This document shows, in pieces, positions 8,880 through 17,604 of a DNA stretch of 64,000 bases; the first letter of the stretch is position 1; every line of letters starts with the position of its first letter. The translations under genes were made by a program, and so were the position numbers. The notes beneath the pieces were generated by a model, which was not told the origin of the DNA, ran no database searches, and was given only the letters and a program-made list of their open reading frames with translations. Source of the stretch: a bacterium (GTDB taxonomy: Bacteria > Planctomycetota > UBA1135 > UBA2386); NCBI GenBank assembly GCA_024743115.1, contig JANSXC010000005.1, positions 310,001 to 374,000 on the forward strand, written 5' to 3'.

Positions 8880-9028
8880 GGTAGGCGGCGACGCCACCCA
8901 GCCATGGCAAGTAGGAGCACCGGAACCGGCTACGGGAGAGCCGCCATCACCCGGCATTGGAAGACCCGCACCTCCGACCGCCTGCACCCGATCCGCGCTC
9001 GGCCGGTCCGACTCAGGGCCCGACGGTG

Positions 9029-9838
9029 TCAACGCCGTCGATCATCCTTCTCGGCGCCAGATGCCTTTCGAGGTTCGGGGCGTCGCTTGCCCGGTGGCAG
9101 AAGAACCGGAGCAACCGGGACGACCTGCGCCGGTCGCCGCCGCGCGATCACCTTGTCGAACCTGACCAGGATCAGGCGGCCGTGACTCACGTCGTCCACC
9201 ACCAGGGTGTGGCCGCACTCCATCTCGGTGCACGGAGCCTCTGGACTCCAGGTCTTCGCCAAGAACTTCTCGCCCCGGAGACGCGTCGCGCCGACGACCA
9301 ACGGTCCTCGCTCGCCTCTCTTGACGATCCCGACGGCTTTCTCGAGCACGGCCGACGCCCTGCCCTGAAGCCTCTGGGTCGGGAAGCTCCTCAACCGGAC
9401 CCCACCGCGCCGTTCGGCGGCTCGCAGTAGCTCTGTGACCGCCTCTCGGCTGGCAAGGACCCGGCTCGCCGAGCCCGCGAGCGACTTCAACCGCTCAGCA
9501 TCGCCTTGGAGTTCCGAAACCGCCACCTCGAACTGCGGTGGCATGTAGGCAGCAGCCCACGTCAAGATCTCGGTCGCACGCTTGTGCCCGGCACGGTCGG
9601 CCTTGATGAGCAAGTGGTCCGACTTCGCTTTGTAATCGACCGCGCCGCGCTCTCCCGCAAACGCTCGGAGCCAGGGCAGGATCGGATCGACTCCCTTCTT
9701 GCCGAGATGCGGAGTCGGGTAGACCACCAGTGTCGGGGCTTTCCGATTCGACTTCTGCGCCTTGGGTGACTGGCTGTCTTGACAAGCAACAGCGCCCGCA
9801 GAGCACCAGAGGAACGACGCGATCAAGAGGCTCCGCAT
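9029..9838 (-). CDS. Secreted short secretin-like protein of unknown function
   Basis: Starting at the ATG 9836-9838 gives MRSLLIASFLWCSAGAVACQ, a good signal peptide (a GTG at 9938-9940 would add 34 residues and overlap the upstream gene's stop by four bases as GTGA, so coupled initiation there is possible). The mature protein has a segment resembling a secretin N-domain (VDYKAKSDHLLIKADRAG followed by a helix). A later beta-rich part has GPLVVGATRL and GHTLVVDDVSHGRLILVRF, like the strands of a type II/III secretin fragment. It is far shorter (269 aa) than real secretins, so a pore-forming role is unlikely. A run of Arg/Lys ends the protein. Confidence 0.55.
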   Translation of the reverse strand: MRSLLIASFLWCSAGAVACQDSQSPKAQKSNRKAPTLVVYPTPHLGKKGVDPILPWLRAFAGERGAVDYKAKSDHLLIKADRAGHKRATEILTWAAAYMPPQFEVAVSELQGDAERLKSLAGSASRVLASREAVTELLRAAERRGGVRLRSFPTQRLQGRASAVLEKAVGIVKRGERGPLVVGATRLRGEKFLAKTWSPEAPCTEMECGHTLVVDDVSHGRLILVRFDKVIARRRPAQVVPVAPVLLPPGKRRPEPRKASGAEKDDRRR

Positions 9839-9936
9839 TGCCGGATCATACCTGTGCAAACGCCGAGGGCTCCGAAGCGCGAGAAGCATCCGACCGACTG
9901 GCGGCTGTCGGGTACCGGAGGCCGGCAAACGACTCG

Positions 9937-11490
9937 TCACTTCGAGCGCGGCCCCGCGATGTAATCCTTGCTGTCAGATAGCCGTTCAGGCAAGTCCGGA
10001 TTCCACGCGGGCGAAGCGATCACGAACTCACGGCCACGGCGTGACCTGACGTCTCGCCAGCGCGAAGGCAGCTGGATCGGCCCGCAGGGCGTCACCTCGA
10101 GCAGTTCCCATCGTTCGCGCAACCGCTCGCCAGAGTAGCGCTCGATCGCCACGACCGAGGCCGAGGGCACCTCGACGTCCAACACGAAGACCGAAGTCAG
10201 ATCGCAGTGGCTCTCGGCCAGCTTGACCTCGAGACGAACGTGGTCCGCGGTGCTTTCTCCTTCTCGCACCTGGACCGTAGCGCTCGCCCGCCGCAGAAGC
10301 AGCGGCAAGAACGCCAGCTGCGACAACTGCCGCACGGTCGACCGGCCCGAGATCCGCGGCCTTGGTGGCGGCCCGCCACCCCAGATCAGCTCGGCATCAC
10401 GATGCGTATCGTGCACCACGACCTTCCAGGGCGTCGCACGTCGCCCCGGCGGAACCTTGGTGTGGTTCTCGATCCGGAAGTAGCCACGCCGCCGGTCCCA
10501 CATCACGTGCCGATCTCCCAGCCAGCACGAAAACGTCGAGAGATCGCGCAGCGCATCGCCCCCGTAACGGGCCACGACTCGTGCGGCGAGCCGCGCGGCA
10601 ACCGGGTCCGATGGTCCGACGACGACGCGGCGACTCCCGCGATACTCGGCGCTGGCGACCCCGACTCTGCGCGCCAGATGATCGAGACGCCACTCAGACC
10701 GCCCGGCGTCGAATGCCAGACTCTTGGCGTTCCGCTTCAGCCAACGTCGCCACCCGCGCGAGCCGACCGTGGCACCCGGCCCGTCGGGGAACAGTTCGGT
10801 CACGAGCTTCTTCCATGCCGGCTGCTCACCGAGCTGCTTGGCGAGCTCAGACACGTCCAAGGCGGGGACATCCAACGAGACGGCAGCAGCGAGCTCTCGG
10901 ATACGGGCGCGCTTGTCGTCGTCACTCGCGCGAACGACCGGATGGTCGAGGCGGAACTGTGCAGCTCGGCGAACGACCGCAGCGAGCAACTCTTCGACCA
11001 CGATCGTCTTCGGCAGGTACAGCAGGTTGCCGTGGCGAGTTACCGCCGCGCTCCCCATCTTCATCCGCTCGACGGCCGGCCCGAGTTCACCCGCCCGCGA
11101 ACGCAGGAGAGTCTCCGGCGCCGGCAACCCCAACGCGTCGGCCCAACGGGCAGCGCAACCGTGCGTGAGGACGGTGGCATGTGGCCATCGGCCGAACTCA
11201 CCGAGCAACTCGGTCGGTAGATCCTCTGCAGCCGGCCAATCGACCACGACGACGTCGACATTCCAGAAGCTGTCCCTCCCGACGCGATCACACGGAATGG
11301 CCCGCACCGTGGCGCCGACACCGGACTCGATCGCCCGTAACAGCACCGCAGCCTCGGTCGACGTCGGCCCGACGACGGCCACTCGCAGATCGGCGACCTG
11401 CGCCGGCGCCACCGCAGTCAGGCAGAGCAATCCTGCCAGCCTGCCGGAGACCGGGATCCGGGAACAAGAATCACGGAAGAACTGTCTCAT
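9937..11490 (-). CDS. Secreted hypothetical protein (517 aa)
   Basis: I chose the ATG at 11488-11490 because it precedes a likely signal peptide (SGRLAGLLCLTAVAPAQ). A first domain (VADLRVAVVGPTSTEAAVL, then VDVVVVDWPAAEDLP and ATVLTHGCAA) looks like an alternating beta/alpha fold. The last 200 residues are beta-rich and end near SDSKDYIAGPRSK. I do not recognise the family. It is transcribed together with the secretin-like gene downstream and faces the dispersed repeat upstream (11607-11811). Confidence 0.55.
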   Translation of the reverse strand: MRQFFRDSCSRIPVSGRLAGLLCLTAVAPAQVADLRVAVVGPTSTEAAVLLRAIESGVGATVRAIPCDRVGRDSFWNVDVVVVDWPAAEDLPTELLGEFGRWPHATVLTHGCAARWADALGLPAPETLLRSRAGELGPAVERMKMGSAAVTRHGNLLYLPKTIVVEELLAAVVRRAAQFRLDHPVVRASDDDKRARIRELAAAVSLDVPALDVSELAKQLGEQPAWKKLVTELFPDGPGATVGSRGWRRWLKRNAKSLAFDAGRSEWRLDHLARRVGVASAEYRGSRRVVVGPSDPVAARLAARVVARYGGDALRDLSTFSCWLGDRHVMWDRRRGYFRIENHTKVPPGRRATPWKVVVHDTHRDAELIWGGGPPPRPRISGRSTVRQLSQLAFLPLLLRRASATVQVREGESTADHVRLEVKLAESHCDLTSVFVLDVEVPSASVVAIERYSGERLRERWELLEVTPCGPIQLPSRWRDVRSRRGREFVIASPAWNPDLPERLSDSKDYIAGPRSK

Positions 11491-11606
11491 TCGTCGCTGG
11501 GTTCGCGCCTTCGGTGCGCGCGATCGGAAGAGCAGCGCGGAACGCACCTCGACTCTCCGAGTTCCCGGGGCCCCGTGGAATTCCCAGCGCACTCTTCCCG
11601 GCCCCG

Positions 11607-11811
11607 AGATGGTATTTCGACCCGGGTCGTTCTGCCGGAGTGCCCTGGGCGTTTTCCCTGCGAGTGAGGTCCGCCTTCGGTTCGATGCAGTGTTCGGTCA
11701 GGGGCGTGAGTGCCTGACCTTGTGCATGGTGGATGCCGCCGCGTTGGCGTGCATTCACCCGGTGCTTCGACGCCCGTCTAGGTGCAGGCGTCGGAGCACC
11801 GTTTTCCTCGC
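11607..11811. repeat. Dispersed repeat, copy 2 (about 205 bp)
   Basis: Second copy of the element at 7771-7976, same orientation. Here the terminal stem is better: GGTGCTTCGACGCC pairs with GGCGTCGGAGCACC over 14 positions with a single G-T pair, followed by GTTTTCC. Sequence differences between the copies keep the stem intact, which suggests that the structure matters. It lies in the divergent gap between the minus-strand secreted protein and the plus-strand TlpA-like gene. Confidence 0.8.
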
Positions 11812-11975
11812 ACGCGAGCTACTCGGTCGCGATGCCACGATGGAGCGGGTTGAAGGAACTCTTCCGCGCCCACCCTCTCGGCTACACCGCCCGACGTAGA
11901 GACTCGCGTAACGCAACCGTCCGCCGACGATGCCGATACTGGCACCGTCGCAACGCCAAGGCACGGTCCGCAGCA

Positions 11976-13286
11976 ATGAGGATGAAACTACTCTCGGCCA
12001 CTGGCGCGCTGCTCACACTCGCAACGCCCAGCACGTTCTTGCCCGCTCAAGCGTCGCCGGAGATCGAGCAGATCTGCACCGTCACCTGGTCGAAGTGGAT
12101 CGCCCTCGTCAAGAAAAGCCGCGGCGCCGAATCGGGCATGCCGCTCGCCCAGGTCGAAGCCCTTCTCGCTCCCGTGCCATGGGGCAAGCTCGACGGCAAG
12201 CAGCTCGGCAAGCTCGCGAACCCCGCCGCGCGAACCATGGTGGCCCGATCGGCCGCCTACTCACGGGCGGTGGAACTGTGTCGCCACCAAACCGTCGACG
12301 CCATCCACGCCTACGACGCTCGGCTGTTGCTGTGCAGCGCCGCGGACGACAAGCAGTTCGAGCTCATCCAGCGCGAACAAGGCGAAGACTCGGCCAACCG
12401 CTTCCTGCTCAACCACACCGCCGGCCGCCAGGCGATCTTGGAAGCCGCCCTGTGTCACCCGGCCCTACCGGAGGCCTTGGCCAGCGGAGTGGGGGTTCGC
12501 ATCCTGCGGGAGGCGAGCCTCGGCCTCATGACCGATGACATGCTGGCCCTCTTCTCGGATCAGCTGCTCGCGGCCGGCAAAGACATCTGCCGAACCGAGA
12601 CGTTCCAGCAAGCGCGGTTCGTGATCGCTTACACGGCGTCATTGGAAATGATCGAAGAGCACCTGGAGCCGGGTTTGGTAGCCGATTGGCGCAAACAAGC
12701 CGCGTCCTACCTCGCAAGGGTCACCCGTAACACCGCAAGCCCGGCTCGAGCAGCCCATCTCGATCGTGTGATCAAGGAGTACCGGTCCAAACCCGGGCGC
12801 GGCCGAGCTCTGACCGCCACCGCGCCAGAACTCCAGTTCTTGTGGCGCTCCGACGAGCAGGTTCCAGCACGCCTCTCAGACCTCAAGGGCCAGGTCGTGG
12901 TGCTGGATTTCTGGACCACGTGGTGTGGCTCGTGCATCCACGCGTTCCCCAAACTACGAGAGCTGAAGCAGCGATTCGGCGACAAGGTGGTGCTGCTCGG
13001 GGTCACCTCGGCACAGGGATTCCATGTGAAGGCCGACGGCACCAAGGTCGACTGTGAAGGGGACCCACAAGCGGAGTTCGCCCTGATGCGCGAGTCGATC
13101 AAGAACCACGACATCACATGGCCCATCGTGTTCACCCGGCGCCCGATCTTCGGCCCGCGTTACAGCGTGCGTGGCATTCCGCACCTTGCCGTGATCGACA
13201 AGAAGGGGCAGCTGCGCTTCAACAGGAGCGGCAGCAAAGAGGCATTCGCCGAGCTGATGGGCATGCTCGCAGAGCTGACGAAGTAG
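11976..13286 (+). CDS. TlpA-like thioredoxin-fold thiol-disulfide oxidoreductase with long N-terminal domain
   Basis: A 436-aa exported protein. The ATG at 11976 begins MRMKLLSATGALLTLATP and a signal peptide ending near LPAQA. About 270 residues of helical sequence of unknown family follow. The last 150 residues are a TlpA/AhpC-type thioredoxin domain with the active site WCGSC (residues 316-320), the strand VVLLGVTSA and the cis-Pro loop RGIPHLAVIDKKG. It probably keeps extracytoplasmic Cys residues reduced or oxidised; the partner is unknown. The N-terminal region could be a substrate or dimerisation module. Upstream in the same gap is dispersed repeat copy 2. Confidence 0.85.
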   Translation: MRMKLLSATGALLTLATPSTFLPAQASPEIEQICTVTWSKWIALVKKSRGAESGMPLAQVEALLAPVPWGKLDGKQLGKLANPAARTMVARSAAYSRAVELCRHQTVDAIHAYDARLLLCSAADDKQFELIQREQGEDSANRFLLNHTAGRQAILEAALCHPALPEALASGVGVRILREASLGLMTDDMLALFSDQLLAAGKDICRTETFQQARFVIAYTASLEMIEEHLEPGLVADWRKQAASYLARVTRNTASPARAAHLDRVIKEYRSKPGRGRALTATAPELQFLWRSDEQVPARLSDLKGQVVVLDFWTTWCGSCIHAFPKLRELKQRFGDKVVLLGVTSAQGFHVKADGTKVDCEGDPQAEFALMRESIKNHDITWPIVFTRRPIFGPRYSVRGIPHLAVIDKKGQLRFNRSGSKEAFAELMGMLAELTK

Positions 13287-13340
13287 CCACGGCACCGGGC
13301 ACCGAGAGCTCGCCGCGCGCGACGACCTCATTACGGCGCC

Positions 13341-14144
13341 CTAGTCGAGCAGTCGACGTAGCTCTTTGGCCTGGCGCTCGCTGGTCGTGATCTCGCTGCC
13401 CATCGCGTCGGCCATCTGCAATCGTAGCGTGCCGCGTAAGCCGGGCCGGATCTCGGTGACATGATCCAGGTTGACGAGCACGCCACGACGAGCCAGCAGG
13501 AACGGCGGCGTCGGCAGCTCCTGTTCGAGACTGCGAATCGAACGATCGAGACGCAACTCACCGTCGGCAGTGTGGGCCACGACCACGCTGCTCAGCGCCT
13601 GAATCCACGCGACCTCGCTCCTCCTCACCAGCTGCAGCCCGCGTCGGGAGCGCGCAACCAGCCGCGGCTCGACCCGCACTTCATCGAGGGCCGCGCGGAT
13701 GCGAGCGAGTTCACGCAGCACGGCCGGCGCGGGCAGTAACGGCTCCTCGCCGACCGTAGGCTCCGTGGTCGGCGCGCCACGTCCGGCGACCAGTCGTCGA
13801 CAGCGTTCGATCGCGCTTCCGAGTTGCTCCCGCTCGACCGGTTTGACCAGATACGAAACCGCGTGCAGCTCGAAGGCCCGCATGGCGTGGTCCTGATAGG
13901 CCGTGACGAACACCACCAGAGGGTCGGTGGGAGCCGACCAGGCAGCCGCCAGGTCGAGACCGTCGACGCCGGGCATGCGGATATCGAGGAACGCGACGTC
14001 CACTTGCAGCTCGGCCGCCAACGCGAGCGCGGCCTCCCCGTCACCAGCCTCCCCGACGACGGTGACGCCCGAAGCCTGCTCGAGCAGGCGCCGCATCCGC
14101 GCACGCGCAGGCGGTTCGTCGTCGCAGATCAGAACTCGAATCAT
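13341..14144 (-). CDS. LytTR family response regulator
   Basis: A 267-aa response regulator. The receiver domain (residues 1-120) has acidic residues DDE at 8-10, the phospho-acceptor Asp at 54 (AFLDIRMPG) and Lys in YLVKP. The C-terminal LytTR DNA-binding domain covers about 165-265, with RRGLQLVRRSEVAWIQA and RRGVLVNLDHVTEI. The ATG overlaps the stop of the kinase gene as TGATG, showing translational coupling. LytTR regulators usually bind imperfect direct repeats; the target genes are not evident here. Confidence 0.93.
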   Translation of the reverse strand: MIRVLICDDEPPARARMRRLLEQASGVTVVGEAGDGEAALALAAELQVDVAFLDIRMPGVDGLDLAAAWSAPTDPLVVFVTAYQDHAMRAFELHAVSYLVKPVEREQLGSAIERCRRLVAGRGAPTTEPTVGEEPLLPAPAVLRELARIRAALDEVRVEPRLVARSRRGLQLVRRSEVAWIQALSSVVVAHTADGELRLDRSIRSLEQELPTPPFLLARRGVLVNLDHVTEIRPGLRGTLRLQMADAMGSEITTSERQAKELRRLLD

Positions 14145-15964
14145 CAGCTTGGCCTCCGCATGCGCAAAGACACCGTCGTCCCGTCGCCGGGTGGCGAATC
14201 GATCGACAAACGGCTGTCCTGGCCGGCGAATGCCACCAGCCGATCGTGCACGCTTCGCATTCCGAAACCGGCGCCGGCGCCAAACTCGGGGCAGCCCCCC
14301 ACGCCGTCGTCGACGACGTCCATGCAGAGCACGTCTCGCTCGTTCCACGCGCGCACCCGGACCGTGCCGCCTTCCCGCTGCGGACCGATGCCGTGCTCGA
14401 CGGCGTTCTCCACGAGCGGCTGCAGCAGCAGGGACGGCACCTCGACCGCCAGTGTGTCTTCCTCCACCGCGAACTCCACCCGCAGTCGCGAGCCGAAGCG
14501 CGCATGCAGAACGTCGAGATAGGCCTGCAAGAACCTGACCTCATCTGCGAGTCGGGCCGTTGGCCGTTGCGACCCCTCGAGCACGTGGCGCAAGACCCGG
14601 GAGAGCCGTTCGACCATCTGCTCGGCGGCGACCGGGTCCGACCGAACCAACTCGGCCAGCATGTTCAGCGCGTTGAACAGGAAGTGCGGGTCCAGCTGCG
14701 CGCGCAAGGCCACGAGGCTGGCTTCAGCCAGCGACGCCTCGAGTTCACGCTGTCGTGCCCGCTGCTCCTCACGCCCGATGCGGTCGAGATGACGCCCCAC
14801 CAGCTGCGACACCTCCTGCAACAGCAGCGCCTCGCCCGACAACAGGCGCGGCTCACGACCGCGCGCGCGCCACGCGATCGCCGCGTAGCCACCGGTCGCC
14901 GTCATCATCCGCTCCCTGTCAGATTCCTGGCCCTCGGACTCGCGCAGCCACACTTCCTCGACGTCGAGCGCCGCGCTCAAGACCCGCGAGACCTCGTCCT
15001 CCACTTCTTCTCGCGACGCAGCGCAGTCGAGCGCAGCGCGCAGCTCTGCGCGCACGGCCCGATGATCCGCCCGCCGTAACAAGAACCGATCGATCCACCG
15101 GTTCGCAAGGCGGCGGGCAGGCAGGTAGGCCAACAGCATCACGACGCCAATCGCGATCGCAAGCAACGGCGCATGCGTCGCACCGGACCACAGCTGATCC
15201 ACGCTCAGGTACGCGCCGAACGCCCAGACCACCGTCACCGCCAACGCGCCGCACGAATGCGCGAAACGGTCGGCAAAGCGAAACGGTGCAAACAGGCCGA
15301 ACGCCAGCACGGCCCACACGAGCGCGAACTGCTCCACGACGAACAACAGCAGCAGGCCACTCCGCGGCGCGAGCCACAGCATGGCAGCGGTCGCGGCTGC
15401 CATCGCGAAGCCGGTCCAGGTCGTCGCGATGACGAAGCGGCGTACAGGTCGCGACACCCACTCGCTCCCAATCAGAAGCGGTAGCGCAAACACAGCATGC
15501 ACGAGCTGGTTGGCGCCTGGCAGGATCATCGCCAGGTCGACATCCTGCCTTGGGACGAACCAGACCGCTGCCAGGCACACTGCGCCGAGCAGGAACGAAG
15601 TTCCGACCAGCGTCCGGCGCCAACGCGAGACGGCCGCGCGATCCGGTGATGTCGCGAGCCACAGAAATACGAGTGCGACCGTCGGCAACACCGCAACCGG
15701 GCTGAATCGCATCCGGATCCACGTCGCACGATCGATGGACTCCGCCCACCCCACCATCATCGCTACGTAGAACGCCAGGCTCGCGACGCACCACCAGGTC
15801 GCAGACAGCGCGAACACGGCGCCACAGCGCGCAAGAGCCCGCTCCCGCGCGTTCGCAACGGCGCCGACGTACCTGGCAAACAGCCAGGTCAACATCACGA
15901 AGACCGTGCAGCCGACGCTAAAGCACGTGGTCTGCAACGCCAGGAACTGCTGCGTTGTCAACAT
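14144..15964 (-). CDS. LytS-type sensor histidine kinase
   Basis: A 606-aa membrane kinase. The first 290 residues contain about seven or eight hydrophobic segments, consistent with a multi-pass sensor. A linker follows, then the His_kinase domain with the phospho-acceptor in LDPHFLFNAL (His about 427) and an HATPase_c domain with the N-box LVENAVEHGIG and the G-box DDGVGG. It is the cognate kinase of the overlapping LytTR regulator. The signal is unknown. It starts 23 bp downstream of the TPR protein gene, so all three may be one operon. Confidence 0.93.
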   Translation of the reverse strand: MLTTQQFLALQTTCFSVGCTVFVMLTWLFARYVGAVANARERALARCGAVFALSATWWCVASLAFYVAMMVGWAESIDRATWIRMRFSPVAVLPTVALVFLWLATSPDRAAVSRWRRTLVGTSFLLGAVCLAAVWFVPRQDVDLAMILPGANQLVHAVFALPLLIGSEWVSRPVRRFVIATTWTGFAMAAATAAMLWLAPRSGLLLLFVVEQFALVWAVLAFGLFAPFRFADRFAHSCGALAVTVVWAFGAYLSVDQLWSGATHAPLLAIAIGVVMLLAYLPARRLANRWIDRFLLRRADHRAVRAELRAALDCAASREEVEDEVSRVLSAALDVEEVWLRESEGQESDRERMMTATGGYAAIAWRARGREPRLLSGEALLLQEVSQLVGRHLDRIGREEQRARQRELEASLAEASLVALRAQLDPHFLFNALNMLAELVRSDPVAAEQMVERLSRVLRHVLEGSQRPTARLADEVRFLQAYLDVLHARFGSRLRVEFAVEEDTLAVEVPSLLLQPLVENAVEHGIGPQREGGTVRVRAWNERDVLCMDVVDDGVGGCPEFGAGAGFGMRSVHDRLVAFAGQDSRLSIDSPPGDGTTVSLRMRRPS

Positions 15965-15987
15965 CGTGTCATCGGAGCCATACGAGC

Positions 15988-16923
15988 TCAGCGACTATGA
16001 CACACGGCACAGTCCAGCGACTGACCGCGGAAATCCAGGATGTCCTGGCGCGGGATACGCTCATCCGCGTCGAGCACCCGCAACCGCGCCCGCGCCGTCG
16101 CAGCGGCCGAGGACTTGCGCTTCGCCGCGCCTTCATAGGCCGCCCGCGCCTGGTCCGGCTTGTCCGCGAGCGTGAGCACATCGCCAATGAACACCTGGAG
16201 CACGCCGGCGACCTGGCCGTTCTTTTGTCCGTCGGCGTACCGAACCAGTCGCTCGAGGTCACCGACGACGACCTCCGATGCGCCCATGCTCGGCGGCATC
16301 GGCATCAACGTCAGGCCCCGCGCCAGCCGCGGATGCGTCTGGTCCGGCGCCATCTCGACGGCACGGTTGAGCGCCTGCATGGCTTTCGGAATCGTCCGGT
16401 AGTCCTGTTCGAAGATCGCCTGCAGGAACATCGTCAGCCCGATTCCGGACTGCATGCGGGCGTCCTGGGGATGCAGCTTCGCGCCCGCATCGAACTCCGT
16501 TCGGGCGCGCTTGACCAACTGCAGCTTGCGCTGCTCGGTCTGCTTGTCGCCCCGCTCCAATGCGGCGGCCCCCTTCGGCAACAGGTAGGCCAACTGGGTC
16601 AGGTAGGCCGTACCGAGATCGCGGTGAACGTCCCGATCCGGATCCAGCTGCCGCAGCTTCTCGAGCGTGGTCACCGACTTGTCCACGAGCTTCTTCTCAC
16701 CACGACGAGCGGCAAAGAAGTACGCCCGCCCAAGCCGACGCAACGCCGCCAGGTCGTTCGGATGCTCAGCAACCCGCGCCTCCAACTGCGCGATGCGATT
16801 CGGCCGCCGCTGACTAGCAGCCGGCTGCGGGTCCTGCGGAACGGACGGCCGAACCGCGCTGAGACAGACCACCCCAGCTGCAAAGAGAACGGCCGTGGAA
16901 GCGAAGAGACGGTGTTTGATCAT
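15988..16923 (-). CDS. Secreted TPR-repeat protein ending in a CxxCH motif
   Basis: A 311-aa protein with an N-terminal signal or anchor (TAVLFAAGVVCLSAV) and TPR-like helices: LEARVAEHPNDLAALRRLGR, then tandem helices around DRDVHRDLGTAYL and RMQSGIGLTMFLQAI. The last residues are CAVCHSR, a CxxCH c-type haem attachment motif only two residues from the end. No other cytochrome features follow because the protein stops. It may be a truncated haem protein or a protein that docks one haem; chance is possible. It lies upstream of the LytS gene on the same strand with a 23-bp gap. Confidence 0.65.
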   Translation of the reverse strand: MIKHRLFASTAVLFAAGVVCLSAVRPSVPQDPQPAASQRRPNRIAQLEARVAEHPNDLAALRRLGRAYFFAARRGEKKLVDKSVTTLEKLRQLDPDRDVHRDLGTAYLTQLAYLLPKGAAALERGDKQTEQRKLQLVKRARTEFDAGAKLHPQDARMQSGIGLTMFLQAIFEQDYRTIPKAMQALNRAVEMAPDQTHPRLARGLTLMPMPPSMGASEVVVGDLERLVRYADGQKNGQVAGVLQVFIGDVLTLADKPDQARAAYEGAAKRKSSAAATARARLRVLDADERIPRQDILDFRGQSLDCAVCHSR

Positions 16924-17229
16924 CGGTTACCTCGAACGCACCCGACACGGGCGCACGATCACACCTTCGCCAGCACGCCCGAAACTTCGCGGCCATTCCC
17001 GGGAGCGCGGATCGATCGGCGATGGGCGCGGGCAGACGCGGGCTGGACCCGTAGCAATCCGGTGCTCCGGGAGGGCCGTTGCGGTCACCGGGTCGAGGCC
17101 GACGAGACCCGGCTGGGTCGGGGCCCAGTAGCTGCAGGTCGCCGAAATCGCCCCACCCGGCGTCGCGAGGGCTGAACGGCCGCGTTGCTGCGCTTGCTCA
17201 TAGCGCGTTGGGTGATGGCCCGGCCCGAA
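16924..17229. other. Gene-free stretch between TPR gene and zinc-ribbon protein
   Basis: 306 bp of GC-rich DNA containing the promoter region of the minus-strand TPR/LytS/LytTR operon. I see no RNA gene, repeat or believable small gene here. Confidence 0.45.
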
Positions 17230-17559
17230 TCAGAGAGGCCCGTCGACTACCCGGTGCGCGTGGTAGCGCACGACGAACTCTCGCGCCTCTGCCATCGTGC
17301 GCGGGTAGGCCTTCGGAACCAGCTGATAGGAGCCGGTCTCTGTCCGCTCCCAGATCGAGTGGTAGCGGAATCCGTGCTCGATCAGAAAGGCCACGACCTG
17401 CCAACCTGCCACGTCCTTCCGCGGAGGAGCCTGAAACTTCTCGTTCAGCCCAACGGTCGGCTCACCACAGTCGGAGCACGCGGGACCCTCCAAATGGCGC
17501 GGCCGCTTGAAGGACTTACAGCACACAAGGCAGACGAAGGGCCCGGTTTGAACGTTCAT
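17230..17559 (-). CDS. Small zinc-ribbon-containing hypothetical protein
   Basis: From the ATG at 17557-17559 the product is 109 aa. Near the N-terminus two Cys pairs (CLVC-C and CSDCG, about 17 residues apart) look like a zinc ribbon. The rest contains VVAFLIEHGFRYHSIWER and YPRTMAEAREFVVRYH, a compact alpha/beta pattern. No family is recognised. It lies downstream of the sulfatase on the same strand, about 45 bp away. Coding status is moderately supported by composition and the Cys spacing. Confidence 0.45.
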   Translation of the reverse strand: MNVQTGPFVCLVCCKSFKRPRHLEGPACSDCGEPTVGLNEKFQAPPRKDVAGWQVVAFLIEHGFRYHSIWERTETGSYQLVPKAYPRTMAEAREFVVRYHAHRVVDGPL

Positions 17560-17604
17560 GTGATTGAGGCAACCCGCCAGGTTGGTGCCGGGAGCATATC
17601 GCAA

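Noticed and set aside
11733-11975. An 81-codon N-terminal extension of the TlpA-like gene
   Set aside because: It reads through the dispersed repeat; the ATG at 11976 gives a proper signal peptide.
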